Shown one piece after another: positions 43,715-54,943 of a stretch of DNA of 64,000 bases. The DNA lies in contig NCSJ02000230.1 in NCBI GenBank assembly GCA_002812745.2, forward strand, positions 1 through 64,000. The letters run 5' to 3'. Below the pieces are notes generated by a model, which was not told the DNA's origin, did no database searches, and was given only the letters and a program-made list of their open reading frames with translations. A program made the position numbers and the translations under genes. The first letter of the stretch is position 1. Each line of letters opens with the position of its first letter. The stretch comes from Scytalidium lignicola. Lineage: Eukaryota > Ascomycota > Leotiomycetes.

Positions 43715-44662
43715 TCAGTGCTTGCTCTTCTTTCTCTTCTTATTCGACTTCGAGCCATTGGAAGATCCATTATCTAAGGGCCGTGTTTTGAAATGCTGTG
43801 AATGCCATACTTCGAATGCAGCTTTGTTTCGCTGATATAGGCGCATAGTCACTCGGGCATCTTCCAGACTTGAATGTTGACCGCCTTGGATATCAATCCC
43901 TAGAACTTCCTTCGCCAATTTCTTCAAACTCGGCGTCCTTCCAGCACTGTATTTCCTAAAATCACTGAATTTCGATGTGTCCCGTATATCCTTTATTGGA
44001 TGGCCAAGCATCATAACCTTCAAGTCGTTCTTCACCGAATGCCCAATTAATATCCGGTTGTTCAGAATTTTTGCAACATCGTTCTGAACCTCTTCAAAAC
44101 TCCTCGCTGTGGTCATATGTTTTGAAGAAATACCACTGACATGGGTTCTCCAGTCTGTAACAAACTCTTTCGGTCGAACAAAAGAATCATACACTTGAGT
44201 GCCACTGTAATTGACGATACTGACACGAGCAAGAACTGATCGATCTTCCTCCCCACCAACCCCAACCATTTCGCAATCGATAGCCACATATTTACCGACT
44301 TCCACATTTTTCAACAGTCCCCCATTGATGACGTCTAGCTTTGGAGCGGCTGTCGCATCCACTTCCCTCGCTACTGCTCCATATGCTTCCACGAGGTCCT
44401 TTGCAGAAATATCATTGTCCTCAGCCCAAAGCGCAAGATCTGTAGATTTTGCGGCTGTACTCATCCAACCTCCCATCTTGCTAGTCTTTGATATTCCAGC
44501 TGAAGAAACTCTACTCTCTTTTCTTTGGAGCTTTTGCCGCTTCACATAGCCATGCTGTCCGTCCGAGGCAGCAGCTTTTCTCTTTCGTTCAGTTGCCGTG
44601 CTTGATTCTTTGCCCAAGGTAACTTGTAGCTTCTTCCAATTGCTTGATAGTTCTGGCGCCAT
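43715..44662 (-). CDS. REX4: RNA exonuclease 4 (REX4 family, DEDDh)
   Basis: A 3'-5' exonuclease involved in pre-rRNA processing, nucleolar. Single exon of 315 aa. Exonuclease motifs: YVAIDCEMVGVGG (catalytic Asp129 and Glu131), HSVKNDLKVMMLGH (Asp213) and GGQHSSLEDARVTM (His263, Asp268), the DEDDh set. The N-terminal 60 residues are basic with KRQKLQRK and the C-terminus ends KSNKKRKKSKH, both plausible nucleolar localisation signals. Length is close to the fungal family norm. The ATG used is the first in frame, 220 bp from the divergent ESA1 start. Confidence 0.95.
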   Translation of the reverse strand: MAPELSSNWKKLQVTLGKESSTATERKRKAAASDGQHGYVKRQKLQRKESRVSSAGISKTSKMGGWMSTAAKSTDLALWAEDNDISAKDLVEAYGAVAREVDATAAPKLDVINGGLLKNVEVGKYVAIDCEMVGVGGEEDRSVLARVSIVNYSGTQVYDSFVRPKEFVTDWRTHVSGISSKHMTTARSFEEVQNDVAKILNNRILIGHSVKNDLKVMMLGHPIKDIRDTSKFSDFRKYSAGRTPSLKKLAKEVLGIDIQGGQHSSLEDARVTMRLYQRNKAAFEVWHSQHFKTRPLDNGSSNGSKSNKKRKKSKH

Positions 44663-44882
44663 TTTGTCGTTCTAGTGGCCGCATTATGAGCACAGTACGG
44701 TCTGTCGAAGGGACTGGTGGTGTAGAGTTGAATTTCTCCAACAGAAATTAGGCGAGGCGCAAGGCGTCGATGTCGCTAATTTTCTCATCAGCCTTGTCTT
44801 CGCCCCTCCAAACCACGAAAGTTCAGAAGAATACAACGACCTTCATCCATCATATTTCATCGAAACTTGGGTCATTTTCATC
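44663..44882. promoter_or_regulatory. Bidirectional promoter of REX4 and ESA1
   Basis: Only 220 bp separate two divergent start codons, so both core promoters and 5' UTRs must lie here. I see no clear TATA box; GGCGAGGCG and repeated GTCG motifs are present. Confidence 0.6.
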
Positions 44883-46613
44883 ATGACTTCGGGCGCGCAA
44901 GCTCAGGAGGTGGCCGTAGGGTCACCTGTGCCGAAACAGAAGGGTAAAGCGACTATTGACACCTTGAGGTAGGTCTTACGTGCGCGCGATTTGGTCGCGA
45001 CCGGCTGACATTTGCGACAGGATAGGATGTATCGCCATGGTAGAGAAGGTCAGCCTTGCCAATTTCTACTTCCTCCCAACTCCTTATATTTACCCAACAT
45101 AAAATATTCGCACGGATTCCTGGCTGTTAGAGTGAATATCATTAACAATGTTGTCTACAGGAGGGTCAGCCTCGCCGAGCAGAGATTCTGAGTATAAAGG
45201 AGACAAAGAGTGGTCGACAGTTCTACTGCAACTTTGACAACTTCAACAAGCGTCTAGATGAATGGGTACCAGCTAGTCGAATTTATTTTGAGCAGGAGGT
45301 GGAGTGGCCAAATCCAGAGAAACCAAAGGAGACCAAGAAGTCTGCTCCACCGCTTCCAAAGAAGGTTTCCATGATCAAGAAGGGGCAGAAACGTGCAAGC
45401 TCTACAAGGGAAGGCTCAATCGCCTCGGAAGGAGGCACTCCAAGCCAGTGGAATGGTAAGTCATATGAAATCATATCAGGAGATACAACTGACAAGGTCC
45501 CAAGAATTTGCAGATTCTCAAAAGGACACCCCCGACGCCGATGGCGATGAGAAGATGGCAATGAGCCTAGATCTCGATGCGACACCTCTGCCGGAGGATG
45601 AAGATGCTATGGATGTTGATGAGGTAGCTACTGAAGCTGAGATTGCAAAAGGGGAACCCCCCGAACAATTCAGCCGAGAAGAGGAGATTGAAAAACTCAG
45701 GACGGGAGGTTCAATGACGCAGAATCAAGCTGAAATATCACGGATTCGAAATATATCGAAGGTCCAATTTGGAAAATTTGACCTCTACCCCTGGTACTTC
45801 TCGCCCTATCCTGAAATATTTACTCAAGAAGACCTTATATACATCTGCGAGTTCTGTCTGTCCTACTACGGCGACTTGAAGTCATTCTCGCGGCACCGAA
45901 GGAAGTGCACGATGCAACATCCACCAGGAAATGAGATATATCGTGATGATTATGTCTCATTCTTCGAGATCGATGGTCGGCGTCAAAGGACTTGGTGCCG
46001 GAACCTTTGTCTTTTGTCTAAGATGTTCCTGGATCATAAGACATTGTACTATGATGTCGACCCTTTTCTTTTCTACGTCATGACTAGTAGAGATGAAAAG
46101 GGCTGCCATCTTGTTGGATATTTCTCCAAAGAAAAAGAAAGTGCAGATGGTTATAACGTGGCATGTATCCTGACATTGCCCCAATTTCAACGGAAGGGAT
46201 ACGGCCGGTTACTTATCCAATTTTCTTATGAACTCTCGAAGATTGAAGGTAAACTTGGATCGCCCGAAAAGCCGCTCTCTGATTTAGGTCTGCTCAGCTA
46301 TCGACAATACTGGACAGAGAACTTGATAGAAATCTTATTGGAGTATAACGACCGAGATGAGAGGTGCAGTATCGATGCTCTAGCCGCTCATCTAGCAATG
46401 ACACCTGCAGACGTAGAGCATACTTTACAAGCCTTAAAGATGCAGGTCTATCATAAGGGAGAGCACAAATTGGTGCTGCCATCTAAGCTCGTTACAAAAC
46501 ATCAGGCTATGAAGGAAAAGGAGAAGACGAAGCCAAAACCGAAGATTGATGCTGCACGGATCCAATGGAAACCTCCGACATTTAATGCAAGTAATCGGAC
46601 GTGGGGATGGTAA
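44883..46613 (+). CDS. ESA1: Histone acetyltransferase ESA1 (MYST family, NuA4 catalytic subunit)
   Basis: Acetylates histones H4 and H2A in the NuA4 complex; nuclear. Exons are 44883-44968, 45021-45048, 45161-45455 and 45514-46613 (502 aa), including a 28-nt micro-exon. Domains: a tudor-knot/chromo-barrel at residues about 28-85 ([30 protein letters not shown]), an acidic linker, then the MYST domain from about 210 with a C2HC zinc finger ([20 protein letters not shown] and the next Cys, from about 248), the acetyl-CoA loop [11 protein letters not shown], the autoacetylation/active-site stretch NVACILTLP and the catalytic Glu in [15 protein letters not shown]1 over other MYST paralogues is supported by the tudor-knot and the [12 protein letters not shown] end. 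Intact and highly conserved. Confidence 0.97.
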
Positions 46614-47087
46614 TTTTTTGGTTCAATTTAAAAAATTCTGGGTTGTATTGGGCTCCTACAGGCGTTGGAGGTCTTTCTGGTACAAGCGTCCCCTATATTG
46701 CAGATGAGCTGCAAGCCTGAAATTAGTATTCAATGCGGACAGCACTTGCACAGGGTATGTATTGATAAAAGGGGCAGGTTACGGAGTTACTTGAGACTTT
46801 GTAAAATTAATAACTCATCATATGTATTACTAGTGGTCTAACTTTTGTATCTAGTTGGCCTGTGTAAAGCAGTGTAAACGTCCAAGAGTGCCTTATTGCT
46901 AAGGTCGAATAAAAATTATAAATCCCTAAAGGGTAGGACCATTGTTTCCTATGGCATAAATTCTCATTTTGGGTATTCATTAACCTATCAAACCCGCAAG
47001 CGGTACGGGGTCTCCCTCGATATATAGGAGACTGATCCAAAAAGATCCTCCGGAGTTATTGTCCACTCGATCCAAATCTACAGCGAA
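46614..47087. other. Convergent intergenic region
   Basis: 3' flanks of ESA1 and the next minus-strand gene. No gene seen; a 77-codon minus frame at 46807-47040 has no recognisable features. Confidence 0.5.
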
Positions 47088-47825
47088 TTAGCCATATCCA
47101 GAGAACTCACAGCTCAACACCACGTTCTGTTTCTCCCCAAAGGAGAAAAAGAAGGAGAATGAAGCACATAACGATAACAAGAAGAAAGCAGAACTCACCT
47201 GCGCTTTTTTCCCAGCCGCACGAGTCGCAACCTTCCCAAGCCGCTTCTCAAACACCCGTCTCGAAGCATACATGAAATCCAGCGTATAAAAGCACTCTAC
47301 CGAAATCTCCACGCACTTTGCTCCAATCTCCAACAAAGGCTCTAGGGTATCACACCTCTCTGGTTGAAATCCACTCAAACACACCTTGATCTCGAGCTCC
47401 CTCAACTTCTCACACGAACGCAAATAAAGTCCCAGTCCACCTAGGACCTTACTCCGCGCCCATTCCGAGGTTTTGAAACTACTCACACTAACAGTCATCT
47501 CTGTAGCGTACTTACACAACTCCCGTCCCTTGGTCAGCGCTACCTCGCGCCGCCACCTGGATATCATATCCTCCCACGGCTCTTCATACGCACGGATCTC
47601 CATCCATCCTACTGCTGAAATTACAGGGATGACCTCAAGATAGATCTGCTTGCAAGTAAAGAGTAAAGGAAAAGAGCCCACATTCCGATTTGTAATTCCT
47701 CCAGGGTGGATTTCAAGGTCCGGGATGTTATGCGTGCGTGGTTTGTCACGTGATATGAGCCATGTGAAGGCGTAGATTGCGTTGCGGATCTCGCCAGGTA
47801 GAGTGATGAGGGTGGTTGTTTTCAT
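47088..47825 (-). CDS. 2EXR/F-box-like fungal protein (221 aa)
   Basis: The first in-frame ATG (47825) gives MKTTTLITLPGEIRNAIYAF; LPGEIRNAIY and FPLLFTCKQIYLEVIPV are the pattern seen at the start of a large family of fungal proteins of unknown role related to F-box proteins. A Cys-rich patch (CDTLEPLLEIGAKCVEISVE) follows. A 72-nt segment (47198-47127) has perfect intron ends (GTGAGT...ACAG) and a length divisible by three with no stop; if retained it adds 24 low-complexity residues (FFLLSLCASFSFFFSF). I favour splicing (exons 47825-47199 and 47126-47088). The open frame extends upstream of the ATG, but no earlier ATG is present. Function unknown. Confidence 0.65.
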   Translation of the reverse strand: MKTTTLITLPGEIRNAIYAFTWLISRDKPRTHNIPDLEIHPGGITNRNVGSFPLLFTCKQIYLEVIPVISAVGWMEIRAYEEPWEDMISRWRREVALTKGRELCKYATEMTVSVSSFKTSEWARSKVLGGLGLYLRSCEKLRELEIKVCLSGFQPERCDTLEPLLEIGAKCVEISVECFYTLDFMYASRRVFEKRLGKVATRAAGKKAQVSSAFFLLSLCASFSFFFSFGEKQNVVLSCEFSGYG

Positions 47826-48826
47826 TGAAGCTGGTGTTAGTAGACGGGTGATTGTCCAGTCATCTGTTTTGGTACTGTAATCGAAGGAGTTGGAGAGGAA
47901 AGGGCTGCAGCTGAGGGGCAGCGAGATTCGAGGCTGAAAGGTTGGCGGGATGGTTTTTTGGAATTCAAGATATTCCGTATCCCACAACTCCTTGCTCTCT
48001 ATAATGGAGTGATGGTGGCGAGTTTGGCAACTAGCAACTGCGCAAAGGCATCTGATTCATTCTTGGGAGTAGACATATGGAGAAGTTGTGTTGGGAAGTA
48101 TTGCTGGTGAAGGTCGCGGCGTTCAACATATTTGCGTGTGATAACCTTAAAAAGTACGTACCTTTGCGAGCATTCACGCGAGGTCTCCAGCTACTATAAA
48201 AGAGCTTGGCAAAAATATATGTAGCCACATAAGGTCAATTGGTCGACCAAGTTACAGTCTCATAAGCTATTAACTTTTATACCCCTTTAAAATTTTATTT
48301 TTCTATCCTATATCTATTGTCATGACGGCCGCTCTCTTTTATCTCATCTTTTCCATACGGAATAAAGCAAGGCGGTCAATATTAGCAGAATCACTGCAAG
48401 GGCCACGCACGTGATTCGGCGATCTTCCGTAATCTCCCTGCACGAGAAGATACCGTAGAGCTCCTTACCAGGAAATAGAAAACTTCCAACAAAAATACCA
48501 AATAACTTGAATATTGTCTAGCATACACATAGCATACGCAGTACAGCAATTTATGCAATTGACTGTAAATAAATTATATTAATTCGCCGTAGTGTAGGAT
48601 ATCTTTTGCCACATGGAGCGGACCAAGCAAACGCTCCCAAGATCAACGCCAGCATTGAAGCAATCGTAGCCATTCTCTAATTCAAAACCGTGTCTTTTCA
48701 ATCAAGATCAAGTTCCTGTATCTACACATAACTCATTATAACGTATCGATATATGTGATCGTATGGTCGCAAAACAAATCGCCGTTCGGATCAAAAGCTC
48801 GAGATCGCAATCGTTTCATCATCGGC
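47826..48826. other. Intergenic, no gene supported
   Basis: Upstream region of the 2EXR-like gene on the left and 3' flank of the small membrane-protein gene on the right. A 65-codon minus frame at 48031-48228 shows no features. Confidence 0.5.
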
Positions 48827-49216
48827 TTAAATACCTCCGCCTAGTCGCACAGAAGTTAGCCGAGCTTCTTTCCTCTCCCATCCCTCCTGATCCAAGAAGA
48901 AATTCGAAATTAAATGTCAGACTCACCACTTCTCCCTGGGACCACAGCGAAATTTACGCCCTGTGTGCTAGCCTTCTTCGCTGCCTCGCTCCGTTGCATC
49001 ACCGCCTTCCATTTCAAGGCGAAGAACACACCGCTACCGGCCATGAAGGCGAAGAGGAAGAGAGGAGTTCGTTGCCGCCTAGCAGACGCAAAAAGAGAGT
49101 CAGTTTAAATGTAAAAAACAATATATTATTCAAATGAAACTGTTCCGGAGGTGAATCCTGCGGTGAGAAGGATGTAGAACTCACGAGAACATTGATCGTG
49201 TTGGTGTAGCAGCCAT
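48827..49216 (-). CDS. Small single-pass membrane protein, probably mitochondrial (65 aa)
   Basis: Three exons on the minus strand, 49216-49185, 49078-48927 and 48840-48827, join in phase; introns are 106 and 86 nt with GTGAGT donors and CTAG acceptors. The product begins MAATPTRSMFSRQRTPLFLF (Arg/Ser-rich, no acidic residues, like a mitochondrial presequence or N-in signal), has a hydrophobic segment LFLFAFMAGSGVFFALKW at about residues 17-34, a charged stretch and ends VVPGRSGGGI. The RSGGG-type end recalls small fungal mitochondrial inner-membrane proteins, but I cannot name it. Overlapping plus-strand frames are shadows. Every exon is too short to show as a long ORF; support is splice-site quality, phase closure and composition. 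Confidence 0.6.
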
Positions 49217-49960
49217 GATTCTGACTGCAGTAGCTTAGAATATATCGGATAATTGGGTAGTAGCAGATATATGCATCCGTTCAGACAAAGCTGGAGGAAG
49301 CTTCAGTGGTATTCTTTTTTTGGATTTTTTTTTAATTCAGCAAACAAGCAGCAGCAACAGCAGTGGCGTGGTTCGGTGTGCGTAACCTGGAGAGAAAAGG
49401 CACGCGAGCGCAGGTCCCATCCATGTCCTCGGTAATAATAATTCCCCGCGTTTGGCGATCGGCCGCGGATCGGCTCCAAACTGCCTTCTGTGGGCCTGGT
49501 GCTAGTTACATCACGGTACTTACGTCACAAGAAGTACAAGTAGTTACAGAAGTACTTGTACACAGAAGTACATCCTATACATCGATTTGCGTGCTGTAAT
49601 GTATGAAATGACAAGGGGCCTATCGGTCTACCCCTTTGGCGTGGCTCTACTCAACTACTGTAAATAAAGGGAAGGAGGTTAATTCTGATTGGAAAATTAA
49701 ACTCAACATCTAGGCCGAANTTTTTTTTAAAAGCCCTCCTACTCGTATTTAACGAATCATCTTAGGGTCTGCAATCCCATAAGTTGGTTAAATCAAACAA
49801 TCCTTTAAATATAAGCTGCCCATGGTATATGTAGGTAGGTCACCTATCTAGGAATATATGTTCTTGCTAGGTCCCGTTTGCATAGTTTCCTAGACGCAAC
49901 CGTAGCATAGTTCTGAATGTCCTATTTTAACCATTATCCTTTCATGCAAGATATACACTC
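49217..49960. other. Intergenic with a CAG-rich tract and a short hairpin
   Basis: Upstream of the small membrane-protein gene. It contains an AGCAGCAGCAACAGCAG tract near 49350, GTACAAGTA (49534-49542) facing TACTTGTAC (49553-49561), and one N in a T run at 49720. No gene seen. Confidence 0.5.
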
Positions 49961-51483
49961 TCACCACCTATCCACACCAATCATAAACTTCCACGAATGC
50001 TCTTCTGTATCTGCCTTTCTCCACTCCTTCATCCCACCAAGCACCCCTTCCTCCCCAACCACCCAATCGCCCTCTTCTATCATCTGTGCCCAACTCTCGA
50101 TTACAAGTATTAACCTCACGCCGTATCCTTCTGCGAAAAAGCGATATCCTGGTTGGTACAACTCAGAGAAACTCCCGCCGTTATTGTTTATACCTCGAGA
50201 TTCGCGTTTCTGACCCAGCAGCTCATTGTCTGAAGTCCGTACAAAGCTAGCGGTGCCGAGGAAGAACGGAAGGAGCAGTGAGACAGTGTCATGGAAGGGA
50301 TTGGATGTGCTGAACGTGGGGTTTAGGTAGAGACCGGTTGGGAGAGGAATAGTGTCATAAGGATAGGAGAACGGAGGCGTGTTTCCATTCGGGTTGCCAT
50401 CTGGCGGTGGTGGTGTGGTGCCATTTCCGTAGAAGACTAGAATTGGTGGGAGTTCAGGGGTTGAAGTGTTCATGTCAGTATCCTGGGCTGGAGTTTGAAT
50501 TTGGAAGCTGGCTCGTAAGGGTTGAGATGTTACAAAGGACATGGAGTTGGGAGGGATGGAAAGACCTGGAGCTATGAATTTAAAGGAAGGCCGTTTGGCC
50601 TGAGTGAGAAATTGGTAAGCGAAAGAATTATGTGGAATATTGAGGGAGTCGAGAATAGATCCTTCGATGAGGATGGCTGAAGTTTCAGCTGCAGAAGATG
50701 GAATACGAGCTTCGATCATTTGGATGTACTGATCCCAAGCTGACAATGTATGTAAGAGCTGTTGCTGGCTAAAAGGGACAACGACCCAAGGTTTTGTGCC
50801 TCCAGATCCAGAAAAGGAAGTATGAGTCTCTGGGGGCAATGCTTGGAATTTGGAGGAGTGGATCATAGAAATCCAGATGCTGAGAATGGTTTCTAAAGGG
50901 TACCAGGATTGCCGCCCGTTGGTCGTGATGATACCGTCCAGTATGGACATCTGAAGAATAGCGTCATGACCATCCTGGTCGAAACTTGTATCTTGTTAGT
51001 CATAGATTTTAAAAGTTTAGATAGAACAAATATTGTAAAGATCGAGGCGAGTAGCACATACTTGAGGCCATCTGGATGAGAAGCTATATTGTTTGCACTA
51101 TACAGAGTAATGACACTTCCTCCAATCTCCCCAGAACCCGATCCATGGTTTACCCACAGAGCACTTGGGGGTGTCAATCCGTTTACATAATAAAAGAAGT
51201 TATGTTCATTTTCAAAGCTTCCTTGTGGACCTATTTGGGCGTGTTTTAGGAATTCAGTAAGAGACGGCGATAAATGGCCAGAAAGCCTCTCCGCTGCGTC
51301 GCCGTAGTACTCCCACCACGATCTTTGATTGTCAGCCATCAGTTCACGACCCGAGTTTTGGATCCCAAATGCAAGGATGTAATTGTGTAAGGCGGCACAG
51401 CGTGTCCAATCTATGGCTGCCGAGTTGCTGGTCGCTGGATTCTCATCGGTTACAAGGTAGGGTGCTATTTCTGGGAGAGACAT
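49961..51483 (-). CDS. Hypothetical protein (481 aa), family not recognised
   Basis: Two exons, 51483-51062 and 50984-49961, with a 77-nt intron (GTATGT donor, ACAAG acceptor) joining in phase 2 as HPDGLN-FDQDGHDAI. The first in-frame ATG gives MSLPEIAPYLV; the frame is open for another 60 codons upstream, including a hydrophobic stretch LAIQLLICHLVFVLF, but without an ATG, so a 5' exon with a signal peptide or anchor may be missing from this model. The protein has a Trp-rich segment (SWWEYYGDAAERLSGHL), a Pro-rich centre (TTPPPPDGNPNGNTPPFSYP) and a soluble, mixed C-terminus ending MIGVDRW. No catalytic motif is obvious. It is likely a real gene (long frames, good splice sites). Confidence 0.65.
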
Positions 51484-51962
51484 TCTTACTTTGGAAGTTC
51501 TAAAGTTAGGTTGTGTCGATAGTTCGCTTGGAAAACTTGAAGAATCCACTAATACGGCATTCTCTTTGCCATTGAATAATACAAAAACCAGGTGACATAT
51601 CAATAACTGAATGGCTAGCCTCAGTCGTGAAGTTTCTTTATCAGATATCTTTGTAATATTTTCTAATTTATTTATAGAATTCTATATGGCTAAGATCTTT
51701 GGTCATAATCGCTACTTATTCTATCTACCATAGAAATTTGTAGGCAAGAATCACAAGCCCCAGAGTAGCAGTTTCCATTACCATTAAAGTCTGCATCGAA
51801 ACTGAATTTTGTATTGGGAATATATATCTACAGAGTCTATATTTAGCGCTCTGAGAGATATCCAGGAACCAAAAATCGTCTACACGTTTCTGTTTCGCCC
51901 TTCGTTATCTTCAAAACGTCTAGTCAAATGTGTAACTCAGACAAATTTAAGAAGGGAAGGGA
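51484..51962. other. Intergenic, possibly with an unplaced 5' exon
   Basis: Between the unknown gene and the 3' end of the acyl-CoA synthetase gene. The frame upstream of 51483 stays open to a TAG near 51680 without an ATG. Nothing else seen. Confidence 0.4.
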
Positions 51963-54156
51963 CTACAACTTTGCCTCCCCTGCCTCGATGCTCTTCCAAT
52001 GATGCTCTTCCAACCTTCGATAGACTGTCTCATCTAACCAATACACAGTATCATTATGTGTAGCTTCTTTATCACACCATTTACGGTTCTGCATGGCATT
52101 TTTGAGGTGTTTGAATGTCGCTGTTGTTTCCATGCTGCATGTTATTAGCTGTGTGCAACTCGTGTTTTGACATTAAACATGTGGACTTACTCATCCGTGA
52201 TACGTACTGTGCAAAATCAAGGTTAGTTTGAATCAATAAGATATCAGTATTTGATGCGGCTTACCTAGTCTTGGGATAGCGTACGAAGGTACGCCTTTGC
52301 TGAGAAGATGCATGTGCAACTTCTGAATTACCTTTCCCTCTAGAGCCGGATTGCGAGCGTTTAGTTTAATAGCTGCAGCTCCTGCTTGGCCGTCATATCT
52401 GCAACAGAAAGCGAGCTGTCAGTTAGATCATTCTTTTAAAGCTACTTGTAACTCACTTTTGCAACTTGAACCCGTACACCACTACATCCACAATCTCCTC
52501 CACCTCAGCTACGATTAATCGTATCTCCTGGCTACTAACATTCTCTCCCTTCCATCGATATGTATCACCAATTCGATCCCGGAAATGCACCCATCCTTCA
52601 CTATCAATCATTGCCAGATCTCCACTCCTCTGCCATAAATCTCCTGGCTTAAATACATCTTTTACTAGTTTAGCATCAGTAGCAGAAGGATTGAGGTAGT
52701 AATCCGGATATCCCGCCATTGACGGGACTCGACCGATGATCTCTCCAGGTTCGTTCACAGCCGCAAGGACACACCGACCTGTCTTTGGGTCACGGTATAT
52801 ATCTTCCCTGTCATGGTCATATTTCACGATGAACGTGTCCTTCTCTACTAACCTCGTGATAGGTCCAACGAATCCGAGACATCCAGCCCCCCAAGAATTA
52901 ATACTAATATTATCATACTTCGACAATCCCTCCGTTGATCTATAGAACTCCCTGATTTCAGGGACACCAAACCTGGATCGGAATTTATCCCATACTTCTC
53001 TCTGAAGGCCATTACCCAGCGCCGCGATGCAGTTGTGGTTCCTATCAAATTGGCTGGGTGGAGTATTAATCAGGTACCGGCAGAGTTCACCGACATACAA
53101 AATACGTGTTGCACGACTATCATGGACATCCCTCCAGAATCCCGATGCCGAGAACTTCTTCGCTATACATAGCGTTCCTGAAACGCCTACACCATAGCAT
53201 AGACCGGTGAAGATAGACGTTCCGTGGAAGAGTGGCATACAGGTGTATATGCGCATTGGAAAGTACTTTTCAGGCTTTTCAACATCGGCAGCAGCGGGAC
53301 ACGAGGTAATGCAGACTCGAATGTTCTTCAGAGAAACAGCCTTTGGTTTTCCTGTCGTACCAGAGGTGTAGATGAGAAAGGCAATACCGGCAAGCGTTGA
53401 TGGAGGAGAGGGATAATTCGGGGCATTTGGGATCAAGTCATATGTTCGTGGGCCAGGGAAAGTACCGATATTTATGGTTATGTGGTTTAATTGTCGCTCT
53501 ATTGGTGCAATAGTTTCAGAGAGCGCTTCTATGAGAGCTGGCTCCAGGTCAGGAGTGCAAATTGCGAACTCGGATTTAACAATATCGACACAATGTCTTA
53601 GAACGGCTCCTAATAATGAGTATTAGGAATCGAGCATAACCTATAAGTGTAGGAGAGAAGACATGCCTTTGAGTGAGGTATTAACAAGGGACGGATAAGC
53701 GCCAATGGCTGATAGTGCATATATCGCGAAGACCATCTCGGGGGAATTGGTGGTCAAGACAACGACAACATCGCCAGCTTTGACCGGAACTGGCAGCGAA
53801 GTCAGGTACTTTGCAAGAGTGTTCACCTCTATTGTTATCAATACTAGTCAGCGGAGAGACTCGTGGCCCTATGTAGAGCAACCAATTCACCAACCTTCCA
53901 ACATCTGCTTATACGTCCAAGTGTTTCCTTCGAACCACAAAGCATCTGCATTTTGATCAGCAAGCTCAAGCAAATGATACAGCGAAGTATGATCGCCCAG
54001 CTTCTCGATATGTTGCCCAAGCAATTTTCCGAACGTTTTATCTGCTTTTCTGTACTTGCGGTCTAAGCTGAACCCGAATTTTGCATCTGCGTAAGCGGCC
54101 ACGGCGGCAGTGGCAGCTGCAGCTCCAATGGCCTGCAGCGGCGAAGGAGTAATCAT
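51963..54156 (-). CDS. Very-long-chain acyl-CoA synthetase / fatty acid transport protein (FATP/FAT1-like)
   Basis: Activates long- or very-long-chain fatty acids to CoA esters at the peroxisome, ER or lipid-body membrane. Six exons, 54156-53895, 53828-53667, 53609-52457, 52398-52265, 52206-52191 and 52134-51963, give 632 aa with perfect phase closure; the second intron uses a GC donor (AAAG then GCATGT). An N-terminal hydrophobic helix (AIGAAAATAAVAAYADAKFG) suggests membrane attachment. Motifs: LIYTSGTTGKPKAV (AMP-binding loop, about 221-234), FYRSTEGL, SGDLAMIDSEGWVHFRDRIG and GENVSSQEI, ending with YGF and the FATP-style C-terminus. Family length is about 620-680. It is divergent from the peroxisomal thiolase, consistent with a beta-oxidation gene pair. 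The C-terminus GEAKL is close to, but not a canonical, PTS1. Confidence 0.92.
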
Positions 54157-54943
54157 GATGGAGTGCAGGTGTGCCGTAGGATTATTTGAAGGACACAAAG
54201 AATTGTGGGCACTTTATCTACGCAATCACCGGCACTCTCGGTATTTTAAAGATCGATCGTCAGAGGATCAAAAGGGGTTGTTAAAGTTCAGAAGTAGTTA
54301 AGGTTAACTTTATTCTGGTCGCGCAGAAATCCCATGTGGAAGCTTACCCCGGCCCAACCCAGGATTGCTATAGAAAGCTAGTCGATAAGTTAAAATGTTA
54401 CAGTGGCTGACTGGTTTTTAGATGATTGGACTACTGCTTCAAATGCCGCTTCTACTGGTCAAAACCTGTAGACTACCAGTGCTACTTTTATTGGCACTCT
54501 AGTCCCACAAAGCGGCGGACAACAATGGGCAAAAGAGTGCGAGATACTCACCAATCCAATATCTTGCTTGCCATTGAGTGGCTCTTGAAATAGGTTTTTT
54601 TCTACAAGTGTTTGCTCAAGTCGTGATGCTGCAGTTTGTGGAGACGGAACCCACCTCGCCCTAACATATGTATTCCCCACATGCATAAGACCGGAATCTG
54701 GGGCAAANCCGGCCGGACTTCCAATGTGGGGGCGGCAAGTGGCATCGGTATCTGTCAAAAAGTCTCCTAATAGCTGTACCGAGGCTCATTCTACCGACAC
54801 CCGATAAAAAGATAAGTCAAAATGATAGAATAATCAACATCATTTAACTAGTCAGTGTATATCTACAACCCTCCTTCACCTTTTTCGCCATTTTGACCTC
54901 AGTGGAAGAATATCTGTGTTAAAAACTTCACCAATCAAACACT
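54157..54943. promoter_or_regulatory. Shared upstream region of acyl-CoA synthetase and thiolase
   Basis: A 787-bp divergent intergenic region with no supported gene; an antisense frame at 54459-54758 contains an N and lacks features. It carries the hexamer listed next. Confidence 0.6.
54779..54784. promoter_or_regulatory. CCGAGG fatty-acid response hexamer
   Basis: CCGAGG (CCTCGG on the other strand), 160 bp upstream of the thiolase ATG, equals the core recognised by FarA/FarB-type Zn2Cys6 regulators that induce beta-oxidation genes in aspergilli. A single hexamer occurs by chance fairly often, so weight comes from the flanking genes. Confidence 0.5.

Noticed and set aside
48763..49137. 124-codon plus frame
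   Set aside because: Overlaps the spliced minus-strand microprotein gene; the minus strand has three phase-consistent exons with good splice sites, whereas the plus frame has no motif.
51484..51603. N-terminal extension of the 481-aa protein
   Set aside because: The frame is open but begins at a TTG, with no ATG up to the next stop, so the first ATG at 51483 was used; a spliced upstream exon remains possible.
54459..54758. 99-codon minus frame in the shared promoter
   Set aside because: Contains an N, starts without clear context and has no family features.
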